From Microvirga arsenatis (GTDB lineage: Bacteria > Pseudomonadota > Alphaproteobacteria > Rhizobiales > Beijerinckiaceae): a stretch of DNA of 64,000 nt. Location: positions 62,001-126,000 of the forward strand of contig NZ_JAAAXJ010000007.1 in NCBI RefSeq assembly GCF_009910705.1, read 5' to 3'. The first letter of the stretch is position 1. Each line of letters opens with the position of its first letter. A program made the translations under genes and the position numbers. This document shows, piece by piece, positions 7,607 through 15,700 of the stretch. The notes under the pieces were generated by a model. The model saw only the letters and a program-made list of their open reading frames with translations. It made no database searches and had not been told where the DNA came from.

Positions 7607-9478
7607 ATGACTGAGCAAAACCATACGGGACACGGCGGATCGTCTTCTGGCGCAGCCAGCGGATCGCATAGTTCGCTGGACCTGAACAGCGCAAACCTCA
7701 ATGCCGCGCTTCAGGCCTTTTCCGGGGCAGACCGCGTGTTCTTCGCGGATTTGAACGAGCTTAACAATTCCGAGGCCGAAGGCGGGGCTCTGCTCCTGCT
7801 CAAGGGCAACCGACTCACCGTCATCACGGCCGCAAGGGGTGTCGAGGCCGGCCAGATCCACCCGCAGCACATTCACGGTTTCGTGGACGGGAGCAACGCG
7901 ACCGTGCCGACCCTGGCTCAGGACGACGACCGGGACGGGTTCATCGAACTGGACGAGGGTGGAGACACCTATGGCCCTGTTCTTCTCAGCCTCACCTCGC
8001 CTCCCGGGCCTGAAGCCTCGGGCTTCCCGAACCCCGCCGGCACCTCGTTCCTGTTCTCCCAAACCTACGACCTGACCGATCCGCGCAACGGCGAATTCGC
8101 AAATCTGTTGGACGACGTGTCGCTCAACAGGAGGGAGATCGTTCTGCACGGCAAGACGGTTCTGGCCGGGCACGGGCAAGGCACGGCCGGCGAGGTGGAT
8201 GGCACGGCCGGCTACAAGATCGTGCTGCCGATCGCCTCCGGTGAGCTGCGTGAACTCTCCTACAGCAGCGCCCTCGCGCTGTTTCAGGATGCGGTCTCCC
8301 TTCAGGTTCGCAGAGCTGTTGTTGGGGATGGTGGAAGCGATGTGCTTCGCGGCACGGGAAATGACGACAACCTCCAAGGCCGCGGCGGCCACGACGAGCT
8401 GTACGGCCGAGGGGGCGACGACTACCTGAGCGGCGGCTCAGGCCGCGACGAGCTGTACGGCGGCTCCGGCGACGATTACCTCGACGGTGGCTCGGGCCAT
8501 GACGAACTGTTCGGCAACGCGGGCAATGACCATCTTGTCGGCGGGTCGGGCAATGACGAATTGTCCGGCGGAACAGGTCATGACCATCTCTTCGGCGGCA
8601 CAGGCAACGACCGCGCCTTCTTCAATGTCTCGACCGGCGGCTCGGACATCGTCAATCTCGGTTCGGGCTCCGACATTGTCAGCGTCACCGCTTCCTCGGC
8701 GCGGCAGGTTCGTCTCACCTTTACGAGCGCGGAGGTGGGCAATGGAACGGCGACCGACGCCGATACGATGACCAATCAGGATGGCGGCCTCGCGGTTCGC
8801 CTTCAATCCGAGAACAGCGCCGGCGAACTCATCGGCGCCATCAGCCGCTTCGACGATGAAGGCATCACGTTCGATGCGGCGAGGTCCGGATTGACCTTCG
8901 ACGTGCGGGACCTCGTTTCGGGCGCCGCCCGCGGCGATCGGTTCGACGTGGTCAGCCTCGGCACCAGAGGAGCCGACAATCTCCGGGCCGTTCAGTCGGG
9001 CGACGCCTACTACTTCAACGCCGGCATGGGCAATGACCGGGTGACGGGCGGGAGAGACGGCGACTTCCTGGTGGGCGGTGCCGGCAACGACAGCCTCGGC
9101 GGCGGTCGCGGCGACGACACGTTCATCGGCGGCGGCGGCAATGACGTGCTCACCGGAGGAACGGGCGACGACGCCTTCATCTTCAACGCTCCTCTCGACC
9201 CGGCGGGCAATGTCGACAGGATCCGGGACTTCAGCGCCAGTGACGATACGCTGCGGCTGGACAACGCCGTCTTCGTCGGGCTGACGGACGGAGCCCTGAG
9301 CGCCAATGCCTTCGCGCTCGCAAGCGCCGCCGCGGAGGCCGATGACCGGATCGTCTACGATCAGAGCACCGGCAACCTGTTCTTCGACGCCGATGGCGGG
9401 GCTCGTGACAATCAGACGCTGTTTGCAACCCTGACCAACAGGACCAGCATCACGGCAAGCGACTTCTTCGTGGTCTAG
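7607..9478 (+). CDS. Secreted RTX calcium-binding protein with N-terminal CHRD-like domain
   Basis: 623 residues. The N-terminal 200 residues contain an EF-hand-like loop (DDDRDGFIELDE) and a HPQHIHGF motif recalling CHRD domains. Two clusters of GGxGxDxxx nonapeptide repeats follow, at about residues 238-338 and 470-526, separated by a 130-residue non-repeat domain. Such repeats form calcium-filled beta-rolls outside the cell. The C-terminus ends in the short acidic-hydrophobic tail SDFFVV, as expected for type I secretion, and there is no Sec signal peptide. No T1SS ABC/MFP genes are nearby. The start at 7607 (MTEQNHTGHGG) is chosen because the longer frame from 7511 begins with unrelated sequence. 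The role could be adhesion, a matrix protein or an enzyme; none is shown. Confidence 0.88.
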   Translation: MTEQNHTGHGGSSSGAASGSHSSLDLNSANLNAALQAFSGADRVFFADLNELNNSEAEGGALLLLKGNRLTVITAARGVEAGQIHPQHIHGFVDGSNATVPTLAQDDDRDGFIELDEGGDTYGPVLLSLTSPPGPEASGFPNPAGTSFLFSQTYDLTDPRNGEFANLLDDVSLNRREIVLHGKTVLAGHGQGTAGEVDGTAGYKIVLPIASGELRELSYSSALALFQDAVSLQVRRAVVGDGGSDVLRGTGNDDNLQGRGGHDELYGRGGDDYLSGGSGRDELYGGSGDDYLDGGSGHDELFGNAGNDHLVGGSGNDELSGGTGHDHLFGGTGNDRAFFNVSTGGSDIVNLGSGSDIVSVTASSARQVRLTFTSAEVGNGTATDADTMTNQDGGLAVRLQSENSAGELIGAISRFDDEGITFDAARSGLTFDVRDLVSGAARGDRFDVVSLGTRGADNLRAVQSGDAYYFNAGMGNDRVTGGRDGDFLVGGAGNDSLGGGRGDDTFIGGGGNDVLTGGTGDDAFIFNAPLDPAGNVDRIRDFSASDDTLRLDNAVFVGLTDGALSANAFALASAAAEADDRIVYDQSTGNLFFDADGGARDNQTLFATLTNRTSITASDFFVV

Positions 9479-9496
9479 CCGTCCCACGACCAGCAG

Positions 9497-9529
9497 GGTG
9501 CCCCGGCCACAGGGCCGGGGCACCTTTGT
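9497..9529 (+). terminator. Rho-independent terminator of the RTX gene
   Basis: A perfect 12-bp GC-rich stem (GGTGCCCCGGCC / GGCCGGGGCACC) with an ACAG loop, followed by TTTGT, 18 bases after the RTX stop codon. Confidence 0.9.
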
Positions 9530-9597
9530 CCTGTGCCAATTGGAGCAGCCACTGGCCGTCATCCCGGGCACCCGGTTCCGGCACTTATGCTGACCGC

Positions 9598-10161
9598 TCA
9601 GTGCGCTTTCTGTCGAGCCTTCTTGTCTTGCTCCAACAACGCGGCGGGCACAAAGTACAGGTGAACATCATAGTGCGGCACCTCGAAGCCCGGATGGCCT
9701 TTCGGCACGAAGTCGAAGTTCACGTGGTCCACAGGTGGCTGGGGCGTTGCGATCCTGTGCCAGGGTCGTAGTCGCTCGAAGCTCTTGCCGTCGCGCAAAT
9801 CCTGTTGTGCGATCATGAACTCCATGCAGGTCACCCGCCCTTCCATCACGCAGTAGACTGGCCCGAGCGGCAGGTCGCGCGGGTCCGCCCAATGTTCGCC
9901 CATGCCAGGGACGTGTGGTGAGATCCGCTCCACGCCGGGCGGCAGGTCCGCGAGCGGAGGGAGGTGAGCGAGGCGTTTGGCCAGAGGCTGTCTGGCGTCC
10001 TGCGCCGTGCTGCTGGAGGCAGCATGATGCTCGGCGGGCTCGTGCGCGATGGCCGGAACCGGTGTGGCGGCCAAGGCTGCCGTGATAAGAACTGCGGCAA
10101 TCTGACGGCCCGTGAGGCCCGATGTCTGCAACAGGACATTGCTGTTGTAGGTCTGATCCAT
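9598..10161 (-). CDS. Exported hypothetical protein, DUF5602-like
   Basis: 187 residues. An N-terminal hydrophobic segment ending ATPVPAIAHEP predicts a Sec signal peptide. The mature part contains PGMGEHWADP, LPLGPVYCVMEGRVTCMEFM and GHPGFEVPHYDVHLYF, a pattern I associate with DUF5602/TTHB210-like proteins, which have no assigned function. The His-rich stretch EPAEHHA and the conserved PHYDVH suggest metal binding, but that is inference. It lies 86 bases downstream of the cupin gene on the same strand, so both may share the MarR-controlled promoter. AAGGA precedes the ATG at suitable spacing. Confidence 0.7.
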   Translation of the reverse strand: MDQTYNSNVLLQTSGLTGRQIAAVLITAALAATPVPAIAHEPAEHHAASSSTAQDARQPLAKRLAHLPPLADLPPGVERISPHVPGMGEHWADPRDLPLGPVYCVMEGRVTCMEFMIAQQDLRDGKSFERLRPWHRIATPQPPVDHVNFDFVPKGHPGFEVPHYDVHLYFVPAALLEQDKKARQKAH

Positions 10162-10247
10162 GGTGAGTGTCCTTCAGTGAAGACCATTCCGGACGCCCGC
10201 TTCGCCAAGGTGACATGGGCGAAGCGAATGCGTCGGTATTGTCGTGC

Positions 10248-10679
10248 TCAGGTGGGGATGAGGCCGTGACGGAGCATGATCTCCTTCACCTGCGCCAAGT
10301 CGGGTTTGCCCGGAACGTTCACCGCCGCAGCGATCTCCTCGAAGTAGCGCCGACCAATCGAGCCGGGGGTCAGAACGACCAACGCCCGTGCGGTCGTCCC
10401 ATGCAGGTTCTCGTGGTGGTGCACGCTCCCGCGCGGGATGAAGATGACGTCGCCGGAGCGCAACTCGCGCCTCTCTCCGTCCAAGGTCACCGTGAGGGTT
10501 CCTTCCAGTCCGTAGACCGCCTCGTCCACGTCGCGGTGGAAGTGCGGCGCTGGTACGCGGGCCTGTGGCGGGACGGTGAACTCGAACATGACGAGGTCAC
10601 CCGAGCCCTGGGTTTCATCGACCAGGAACCGCAGATCCAAGTCGCCGATCCGGACGGCGTTGCTGCTAATGTCTTTCAT
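10248..10679 (-). CDS. Cupin-domain protein
   Basis: 143 residues forming a single conserved beta-barrel cupin. The first motif is in APHFHRDVDEAVYGLEGTLTV (His-x-His plus Glu and Gly). The second is in GDVIFIPRGSVHHHENLH, with the metal-ligand histidine. Cupins of this size bind a metal and act as small dioxygenases, isomerases or sensors, and the substrate is not deducible here. A strong AAAGGAG lies 7 bases before the ATG. It is divergent from a marR gene across 57 bases that hold two identical-core operators, so it is almost certainly the regulated target. Confidence 0.85.
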   Translation of the reverse strand: MKDISSNAVRIGDLDLRFLVDETQGSGDLVMFEFTVPPQARVPAPHFHRDVDEAVYGLEGTLTVTLDGERRELRSGDVIFIPRGSVHHHENLHGTTARALVVLTPGSIGRRYFEEIAAAVNVPGKPDLAQVKEIMLRHGLIPT

Positions 10680-10695
10680 GATGCTCTCCTTTGAT

Positions 10696-10735
10696 GTAAA
10701 GTGTCTTTACGTCAACGAACATAAAGCGACTTTAT
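10696..10735. promoter_or_regulatory. Tandem MarR-type operators in the cupin/marR intergenic region
   Basis: Two perfect inverted repeats are visible: GTAAAG-TGT-CTTTAC (10696-10710) and ATAAAG-CGA-CTTTAT (10721-10735). They share the half-site TAAAG and have centres 25 bases apart. The second ends one base before the marR ATG. Binding here would cover both divergent promoters and give autoregulation. Confidence 0.82.
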
Positions 10736-10736
10736 A

Positions 10737-11225
10737 ATGAGCGCAAGTGCGTTTGATCACATTGATGAGGCAGGAGCCGGCGAGGAAAACGACCCTCCGT
10801 TCGTGGGAGCCTTGCTGCGCCAGTGCTGGCGGCGTGCACGCGACCGGATCCAGGAGGCCATCCGGGCGGCTGGTTTCGACGACTTGCAGGAGGCGCACCT
10901 TGCGGTGTTCACCTACCCCCTGCCGGATGGGGTCAGGCCGGCGGACCTGGCCCGGCGAATGGGGATGTCGCCGCAGGCCACCAACTACCTGATCGCCCAG
11001 GTTGAGGCGCTCGGATATCTTGAACGACGCGCCTCGGAGGGCAGTGAGCGGCGCTTGGTTTACATGACCGAGCGTGGCTGGCAGGTGGGCGAGACGATCT
11101 TCGCCTCCTTGCGTGAACTGCAGGCGGAATGGGCCGATGAGGTTGGGCAAAAGCGGTTCGCGGACTTCATGGCGGTGTTACGACGTCTCGCAGCAGAAGA
11201 GCCGGCGAGAGATCCCCGCAAGTAG
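10737..11225 (+). CDS. MarR-family transcriptional regulator
   Basis: 162 residues with the winged helix of the MarR family: recognition-helix region PADLARRMGMSPQATNYLIAQVEALGYLERR and wing RASEGSERRLVYMTERGW. It functions as a dimer that typically releases DNA on binding a phenolic or oxidant ligand, and the ligand is unknown here. The ATG is followed directly by conserved-looking sequence, while the bases just upstream are the operator ATAAAGCGACTTTAT rather than a Shine-Dalgarno. The message is therefore probably leaderless or nearly so. It is divergent from the cupin gene, which it presumably represses along with itself. Confidence 0.9.
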   Translation: MSASAFDHIDEAGAGEENDPPFVGALLRQCWRRARDRIQEAIRAAGFDDLQEAHLAVFTYPLPDGVRPADLARRMGMSPQATNYLIAQVEALGYLERRASEGSERRLVYMTERGWQVGETIFASLRELQAEWADEVGQKRFADFMAVLRRLAAEEPARDPRK

Positions 11226-11306
11226 GCCATGGGGCAGGTGACCTGCGCCCCAAGGGGCCATCCCAATCGCCTGCAGGTCAGTTTGTCCACTCCGCCTAGC
11301 CTCCCG

Positions 11307-11921
11307 CTAGATCCCCCCGCCATTCTCGAACCACCATTCCCGCACGTCCCAGTGCAGGCCTTCCTCGCGCTCGATGCGCTCCAGATGGGCCGCGAGCTCG
11401 TCGCGCAGTTCGGCGAGGCTGCGGCGGGGCTTTGGGGCGTCGATCTCGTATTGCCCTGGAGGCAGGGGCGGGTGGGGGTGCTTGTCCAGCTCGCCCAGCG
11501 TCCGGGTGAGGCGGGCGAGCGGCTGGAGGGCGCGGTGGGCGCGCTCGATGGGCTGGCTCTCCAGCTCCTCCGCATGGCGCTCGGCGAGGCGCCAGAGCTT
11601 TTCCGTGATCTCCTGGCGCCGCCCGCCCGTGACGGGGCGCGGGGCTCTGCGCCGGCGCTCCGGCTCCGGGCTCGGCGTCGCGATGCGGGCTGACGCGGCC
11701 GCGCCCGGCGGACGGCGCCAGCCGCCCTGCGCGGCATAGCGCGAGAGGGTGGAGGCCGAGACCCCGAGCGCCTGACCGATGCGCTTGAGGGAGAGGGTCG
11801 AGCCCTCCACCCATTCGCGCAGCTCCGCAACCCGCTCCGGGCTGAGCTTGTCCCGCACGTTCGAGGAGGGGGCGGAAGGGGCCGGGGAGGGAGGGGCAGG
11901 GTCGCCGTGCGTCATGGCCAT
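11307..11921 (-). CDS. Helix-turn-helix protein of unknown function (intact member of a fragmented local family)
   Basis: About 204 residues from the ATG at 11921 (a second ATG is at 11915). Residues about 28-70 form a resolvase/homeodomain-like helix-turn-helix: LSPERVAELREWVEGS then IGQALGVSASTLSRYAAQGGW. A basic linker follows (PERRRRAPRPVTGGRRQEI). The C-terminal half is a charged, probably coiled-coil segment (SLAELRDELAAHLERIEREE) ending ENGGGI. The HTH resembles small-terminase or transposon-associated DNA-binding modules, but no phage genes surround it. Two truncated relatives occur within this window at 3.15 kb and 7.2 kb. In-frame sequence above 11921 consists of a palindromic repeat element and is not part of the gene. 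The function is unknown. Confidence 0.72.
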   Translation of the reverse strand: MAMTHGDPAPPSPAPSAPSSNVRDKLSPERVAELREWVEGSTLSLKRIGQALGVSASTLSRYAAQGGWRRPPGAAASARIATPSPEPERRRRAPRPVTGGRRQEITEKLWRLAERHAEELESQPIERAHRALQPLARLTRTLGELDKHPHPPLPPGQYEIDAPKPRRSLAELRDELAAHLERIEREEGLHWDVREWWFENGGGI

Positions 11922-11994
11922 CGGTTCTTCGCAAACGAGTACAAACCATGAACAAGATAATGTTCGCAGGGCAACCGTCAAGGTTGTGGTCTCC

Positions 11995-12132
11995 CCGTCA
12001 TTCCGGGGCGCCGAAGGCGAACCCGGAACCCATAACCGCTGACGATGCAATAATGGCGCGACGCGGCTCGCCCCTTCCTGAGCCGTCGTGTTTATGGGTT
12101 CCGGGTTCCGCTGCGCGGCCCCGGAATGACGG
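11995..12132. repeat. Large intergenic inverted repeat (REP/MITE-like)
   Basis: The left arm 11995-12034 (CCGTCATTCCGGGGC ... CCCGGAACCCATAA) is inverted at 12092-12132 (TTATGGGTTCCGGG ... GCCCCGGAATGACGG), with about 57 bases between. Elements with these ends are dispersed in many Hyphomicrobiales genomes. It carries no coding capacity of its own. Confidence 0.75.
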
Positions 12133-12151
12133 AGAGGAGCGGAGGGTGACC

Positions 12152-12439
12152 TCACCTGTTCAAGGTGAGATACAGGTCCGACCAATCGGGATTCATCTCT
12201 TCGATCAGGGCGATCTTCCAATCGCGGCGCCACTTCTTGAGACTCTTCTCACGGGCGATGGCCTCGTCGATGCGGTCATGGACCTCATACCAGACGAGGC
12301 GGCTCACATCGTACCGGGCGGAGAAGCCGGGGATGAGCTTGCGTCGGTGTTCGTCCGCTCGCCTCGCCAGATCGTTGGTCACGCCAAGATACAGCGTGCC
12401 ATGGCGGCGGCTTGCGAGGAGGTAGACGTAGTAGGGCAT
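12152..12439 (-). CDS. GIY-YIG nuclease superfamily protein
   Basis: 95 residues. The GIY-YIG core appears as YYVYLLASRRHGTLYLGVTNDLARRADEHR, where the second tyrosine pair is YLG, and the conserved arginine is in LARR. It continues LVWYEVHDRIDEAIAREKSLKKWRRDWKIALIEEMNPDW, typical of the short UPF0213/excinuclease-like GIY-YIG proteins common in proteobacteria. The biochemical role of these short forms is largely untested. The ATG at 12439 is chosen because MPYYVYLL is the conserved beginning; the frame continues upstream only through unrelated residues. It is a single-domain protein next to a palindromic repeat. Confidence 0.88.
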   Translation of the reverse strand: MPYYVYLLASRRHGTLYLGVTNDLARRADEHRRKLIPGFSARYDVSRLVWYEVHDRIDEAIAREKSLKKWRRDWKIALIEEMNPDWSDLYLTLNR

Positions 12440-12564
12440 GCTGCAATCGGGAGGCCGGGAGTGCGTGCTACACAGTAGCACGGTTGACGCAAACCTTCAT
12501 CATCGGCCTGCGACGAGTTCCGCAAGATGCGCTACACTCCGGCGGGGGTGCGGAGGGTTGTCCG

Positions 12565-13365
12565 ATGCCGATCGAGCCGGGCCTGTGGGGCGCGGGAGAC
12601 TCTTACGAGCGCTATATGGGCCGCTGGAGCCGTCGGGTCGCGCCGGCCTTCGTGGACTGGCTCGGGCTTCAGTCCGGCGGGGCCTGCATCGATATCGGCT
12701 GCGGCACAGGAATCCTGACCGCCGCCTTGCTGGAGGGGGCCGCGGTTGCGCGGATCGTCGGGATCGACAGCGCGCTGGGCTTCCTCGACCTGGCGCGGGC
12801 GCGGGTGGCCGATCCGCGGGCGACGTTCAGGCCGGGGGACGCGCTGGCGCTGCCGGAGGCGGACGATGCCTTCGACCTCGCCGTCTCGGGGCTCGTGCTG
12901 AACTTCCTGCCCGACAAGGCGGCGGCGCTCGCCGAGATGGTCCGGGTGGTGCGCCCGGGCGGCCTCGTGGGGCTCTATGTGTGGGATTATGCCGGCCACA
13001 TGCAGATCATGCGCCATTTCTTCGACGTGGCCGCTGCGCTCGACCCGCGGGCGCAGGACTTCGACGACGGGGTGAAGGCGCCTGTCTGCCGACCCGGTCC
13101 GCTCGGAGCGCTGTTCGAAGGCGCGGGCCTCGCGGACGTGGAGGTGCGGGCCATCGACATCGCGGCCGCGTTCGAGAGCTTCGACGATTACTGGACGCCC
13201 TTCCTCGGCGGCACCGGCTCGGCGCCCAGATACTGCATGTCGCTGACCGAGCCGGCGCGTGCGGAATTGCGCGAGCGGCTCCGCGCCCGGCTGCCGACGG
13301 GGCCGGACGGCGAGATCCTGCTCGCCGTGCGGGCCTGGGCGGCGAAGGGGCGGGTCGCCGGCTAG
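12565..13365 (+). CDS. SAM-dependent methyltransferase (class I)
   Basis: 266 residues. Motif I is ACIDIGCGTGILTAALLEG (about 37-55), and the acidic residue of motif II follows in IVGIDSALGFLDLA. GDALALPEADDAFDLAVSGLVLNF supplies motifs III-IV, and LAEMVRVVRPGGLVGLYVWDY is motif V-VI of the UbiE/Methyltransf_11 type. The C-terminal third (SFDDYWTPFLGG...RYCMSL) is the usual small-molecule methyltransferase cap. The substrate is not identifiable. GGAGGG lies 10 bases before the ATG at 12565, which is why the upstream in-frame sequence is excluded. It is a monocistronic gene followed by a repeat-rich gap. Confidence 0.9.
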   Translation: MPIEPGLWGAGDSYERYMGRWSRRVAPAFVDWLGLQSGGACIDIGCGTGILTAALLEGAAVARIVGIDSALGFLDLARARVADPRATFRPGDALALPEADDAFDLAVSGLVLNFLPDKAAALAEMVRVVRPGGLVGLYVWDYAGHMQIMRHFFDVAAALDPRAQDFDDGVKAPVCRPGPLGALFEGAGLADVEVRAIDIAAAFESFDDYWTPFLGGTGSAPRYCMSLTEPARAELRERLRARLPTGPDGEILLAVRAWAAKGRVAG

Positions 13366-13420
13366 GGCAGCGGACGCAAAAGCGGGAACCGGTTTCGCGT
13401 GAAAAGGTGCTCAAGGAACG

Positions 13421-13541
13421 GCGTTCCAAGGCGTTCCAGAGAAGGTTCAAGGGCTTGGCGGGCGTTCCAAGCCGTTCCAAGCCGTTCCAGGCCCGTTCCA
13501 AGCGCATTCCAGGGGCGTTCCAAGGCCGTTCCAGGCAAACC
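13421..13541. repeat. Cluster of short GTTCCA-containing tandem repeats
   Basis: Within about 120 bases the core CGTTCCA occurs eight times and CATTCCA once, mostly as CGTTCCAAG or CGTTCCAGG, spaced 10-20 bases apart. The spacing is irregular, so this is neither a simple microsatellite nor a CRISPR array. It sits between the methyltransferase stop and the EamA transporter start. Confidence 0.7.
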
Positions 13542-13652
13542 GCCCGTCCCGGGAGGTTTCATCACCGTTTCAGCGGAAAACGATCAGAGATCATCATTTG
13601 TGCTGATGGGCCTTCGGGCGTATCCGAAGGACTCGCACGAGGATGAATCGCC

Positions 13653-14585
13653 ATGAGCCATGCCACCGCCGCCCTGCCGGAGCAGAGCCTGAAGGGAATC
13701 GACGGCACGACCCTGGGCCTCTACGCGGCCACCGTGTTCCTGTGGGGGGTGAGCTGGATCGGCATCCGGGCGCAGCTCGGCATCGTGGCGCCGGAGATGT
13801 CGGTGCTGTGGCGCTTCCTGCTCGCCGCCGTGCTCATGTGGGGCTGGGTGCTCGCCACCGGCCACCGGGTGCGCTTCGCCCTGGCCGAACATCTGCGCTT
13901 CATGGGCGTGGGGTGCTGCCTGTTCTCGTTCAACTTCGTCTCGTTCTACTACGGTGGGCTGACCATCCCGTCCGGCCTGCTCTCGGTGGTGTTCTCGCTG
14001 GCCTCCGTGTTCAACCTCGTGCTCGGCTTCGCCATTTTCCGGCAGAGGCCGGAGCCGCGGGTGGCGCTGGGCGGCGTCATCGGGGTCGCCGGCATCGTGT
14101 TCCTGTTCTGGCCGGAGATCGCGGGCGCCGGCTTCAACGCGGCGGCGCTGAAAGGTCTGGCCCTGTGCGTGATGGGCACCCTGTTCTTCTGCTCGGGCAA
14201 CATGGTCTCGACGGTGGTGCAGCGCCGGGGCGTGCCGCTGCTCTCCGCCACCGCCTGGGGCATGACCTACGGATGCGGCGTGCTGCTGGCGGTCAACCTG
14301 CTGCGCGGCAATGCCTTCATCATCGAGCCCACGGTGAAGTATGTCGGCTCGCTCGTCTATCTCGCGGTCGGCGCCTCGGTGCTGGCCTTCATGGCGTACC
14401 TCACCCTGCTGCGCCGCCTCGGGGCCGCGCGGGCGGGCTACGCCACGGTGCTGTTTCCCATCGTGGCGCTCACGGTCTCCACCGTGATCGAGGGCTATGC
14501 GTGGACGCCGCTCGCCGTGATCGGCGTCGTGCTGGCGCTCGTCGGCAACGTGCTCGTGCTGCGCCGGCCGGCGGCCGCGAAATAA
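13653..14585 (+). CDS. EamA/DMT-family transporter
   Basis: 310 residues with ten predicted membrane segments arranged as two five-helix EamA repeats. The first includes FLWGVSWIGIRAQLG and MSVLWRFLLAAVLMWG; the second begins near GLALCVMGTLFFCSGN and ends VIGVVLALVGNVLVL. Members export amino acids and other metabolites from the cytoplasm, and the substrate cannot be told from sequence. The ATG is preceded by GAGGATGAATCGCC. It is convergent with the LysR gene, whose stop lies only 4 bases away, so the two are not an operon. It lies 110 bases downstream of the GTTCCA repeat cluster. Confidence 0.9.
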   Translation: MSHATAALPEQSLKGIDGTTLGLYAATVFLWGVSWIGIRAQLGIVAPEMSVLWRFLLAAVLMWGWVLATGHRVRFALAEHLRFMGVGCCLFSFNFVSFYYGGLTIPSGLLSVVFSLASVFNLVLGFAIFRQRPEPRVALGGVIGVAGIVFLFWPEIAGAGFNAAALKGLALCVMGTLFFCSGNMVSTVVQRRGVPLLSATAWGMTYGCGVLLAVNLLRGNAFIIEPTVKYVGSLVYLAVGASVLAFMAYLTLLRRLGAARAGYATVLFPIVALTVSTVIEGYAWTPLAVIGVVLALVGNVLVLRRPAAAK

Positions 14586-14588
14586 GGG

Positions 14589-15479
14589 TCATTCGGCCGC
14601 GAGCGGCTGCACGTTGCGGGTGGAGCCCAGATTGTCCAGCGACTGCTTGATGTGGAAGCCGAGCGCATCCGCGAGCGGGTTCTCCTCGCCGCGGGCGCGG
14701 ATGAGGCCGATCTTGCACGAGGGCAGGGCCGGGAAGCCGTCGGAGGGGCCGAGGATGCGCATGCCGGGCCGCACGGCGCTTTCCGGCAGCACGGAGACCG
14801 CAAGGCCCGCCAGCACCGCGGCGCCCACGGCGGTGGAATGCCAGCTCACATAGGCGATGCGGAAGGGGCGGTCCGCGCTTTCCAGCACCTCGGTGGCGGA
14901 ATGGCGCCAGTCGCAGCTCGGGCGGCCGAGCGCCAGCGGGATCGGCGTCTCCTCGTGCACCCCGTGGCGGGCGGAGGTGACCCACAGGAGCTGCTCGATG
15001 CGCACGATCTCCGAGGGGCCGCGCCGGTCCACATGGGTGATGATGGCCAGGTCGAGATCCCCGTGCTGCACCCGCTCGATCAGGTTCGGCGTCGGCTCGC
15101 ACATCACCGTCACCTCCGCCTTCGGGTTGGAGCGCGAGAAGCGGGCCAGGATCTCGGGCAGGTAGCGGTCGGCATAGTCGTCGGGAAGGCCGAGGCGCAC
15201 GCGGCCGGTGAGCTCGTTGTCGTTGAAGGAGGCCATGCATTCCGCGTTCAGCCGCACGATCCGGCGCGCATAGTCGAGCAGGCGCTCGCCCTCGTCCGTG
15301 AGCTTGGACAGGCGCCCGTCGCGCTCGAAGATCGGCTTGCCCACCCGGTCCTCCAGCCGCTTCATCTGCATGGACACGGCGCTCTGCGTCTTGTGCACGA
15401 TCTCCGCCGCGCGGGTGAAGGATCCGGTATCCGCAATGGCCACGAAGGTTCTGAGCTGGTCGATATCGAGCAGGTGCAT
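14589..15479 (-). CDS. LysR-family transcriptional regulator
   Basis: 296 residues. The N-terminal winged helix is DQLRTFVAIADTGSFTRAAEIVHKTQSAVSMQMKRLED, followed by a periplasmic-binding-protein-like effector domain (RVRLGLPDDYADRYLPEILARF). The HKTQSAVSMQMKRLE recognition helix and the LPDDYA strand resemble the LrhA/HexA subgroup. The likely target is unclear: the neighbouring EamA gene is convergent rather than divergent. Upstream (15480-15700) is an AT-rich region likely to carry its own promoter and that of the DUF1127 gene on the other strand. Confidence 0.92.
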   Translation of the reverse strand: MHLLDIDQLRTFVAIADTGSFTRAAEIVHKTQSAVSMQMKRLEDRVGKPIFERDGRLSKLTDEGERLLDYARRIVRLNAECMASFNDNELTGRVRLGLPDDYADRYLPEILARFSRSNPKAEVTVMCEPTPNLIERVQHGDLDLAIITHVDRRGPSEIVRIEQLLWVTSARHGVHEETPIPLALGRPSCDWRHSATEVLESADRPFRIAYVSWHSTAVGAAVLAGLAVSVLPESAVRPGMRILGPSDGFPALPSCKIGLIRARGEENPLADALGFHIKQSLDNLGSTRNVQPLAAE

Positions 15480-15700
15480 GGCTCAATCCTCATCATCAAT
15501 CAACGTGATGATACATATCTCAAACAATCGTTTCAAGTGATGTGATATCTTGTGGTACAACCTTCCACATGATGAAAATGATTCAGCAGAATCAATGCCT
15601 TAAGTGAGAGGTCCCTGGTGGGAGCTCTCATGGAAGCTGGAAGGAGGCGCCAGTCCCCTTCCGGAGCAGTCGATCGAGAGTGAAAGCAAGGAGACCTTCG

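Noticed and set aside
13421-13541. Possible CRISPR array in the GTTCCA repeats
   Set aside because: The repeated core is about 7 bases with 10-20 base irregular spacing; there are no 25-40 base repeats, unique spacers or cas genes.
1-13650. Prophage or integrative element
   Set aside because: Apart from a terminase-like HTH in one small gene there are no capsid, tail, integrase, relaxase or transposase genes and no tRNA attachment site.
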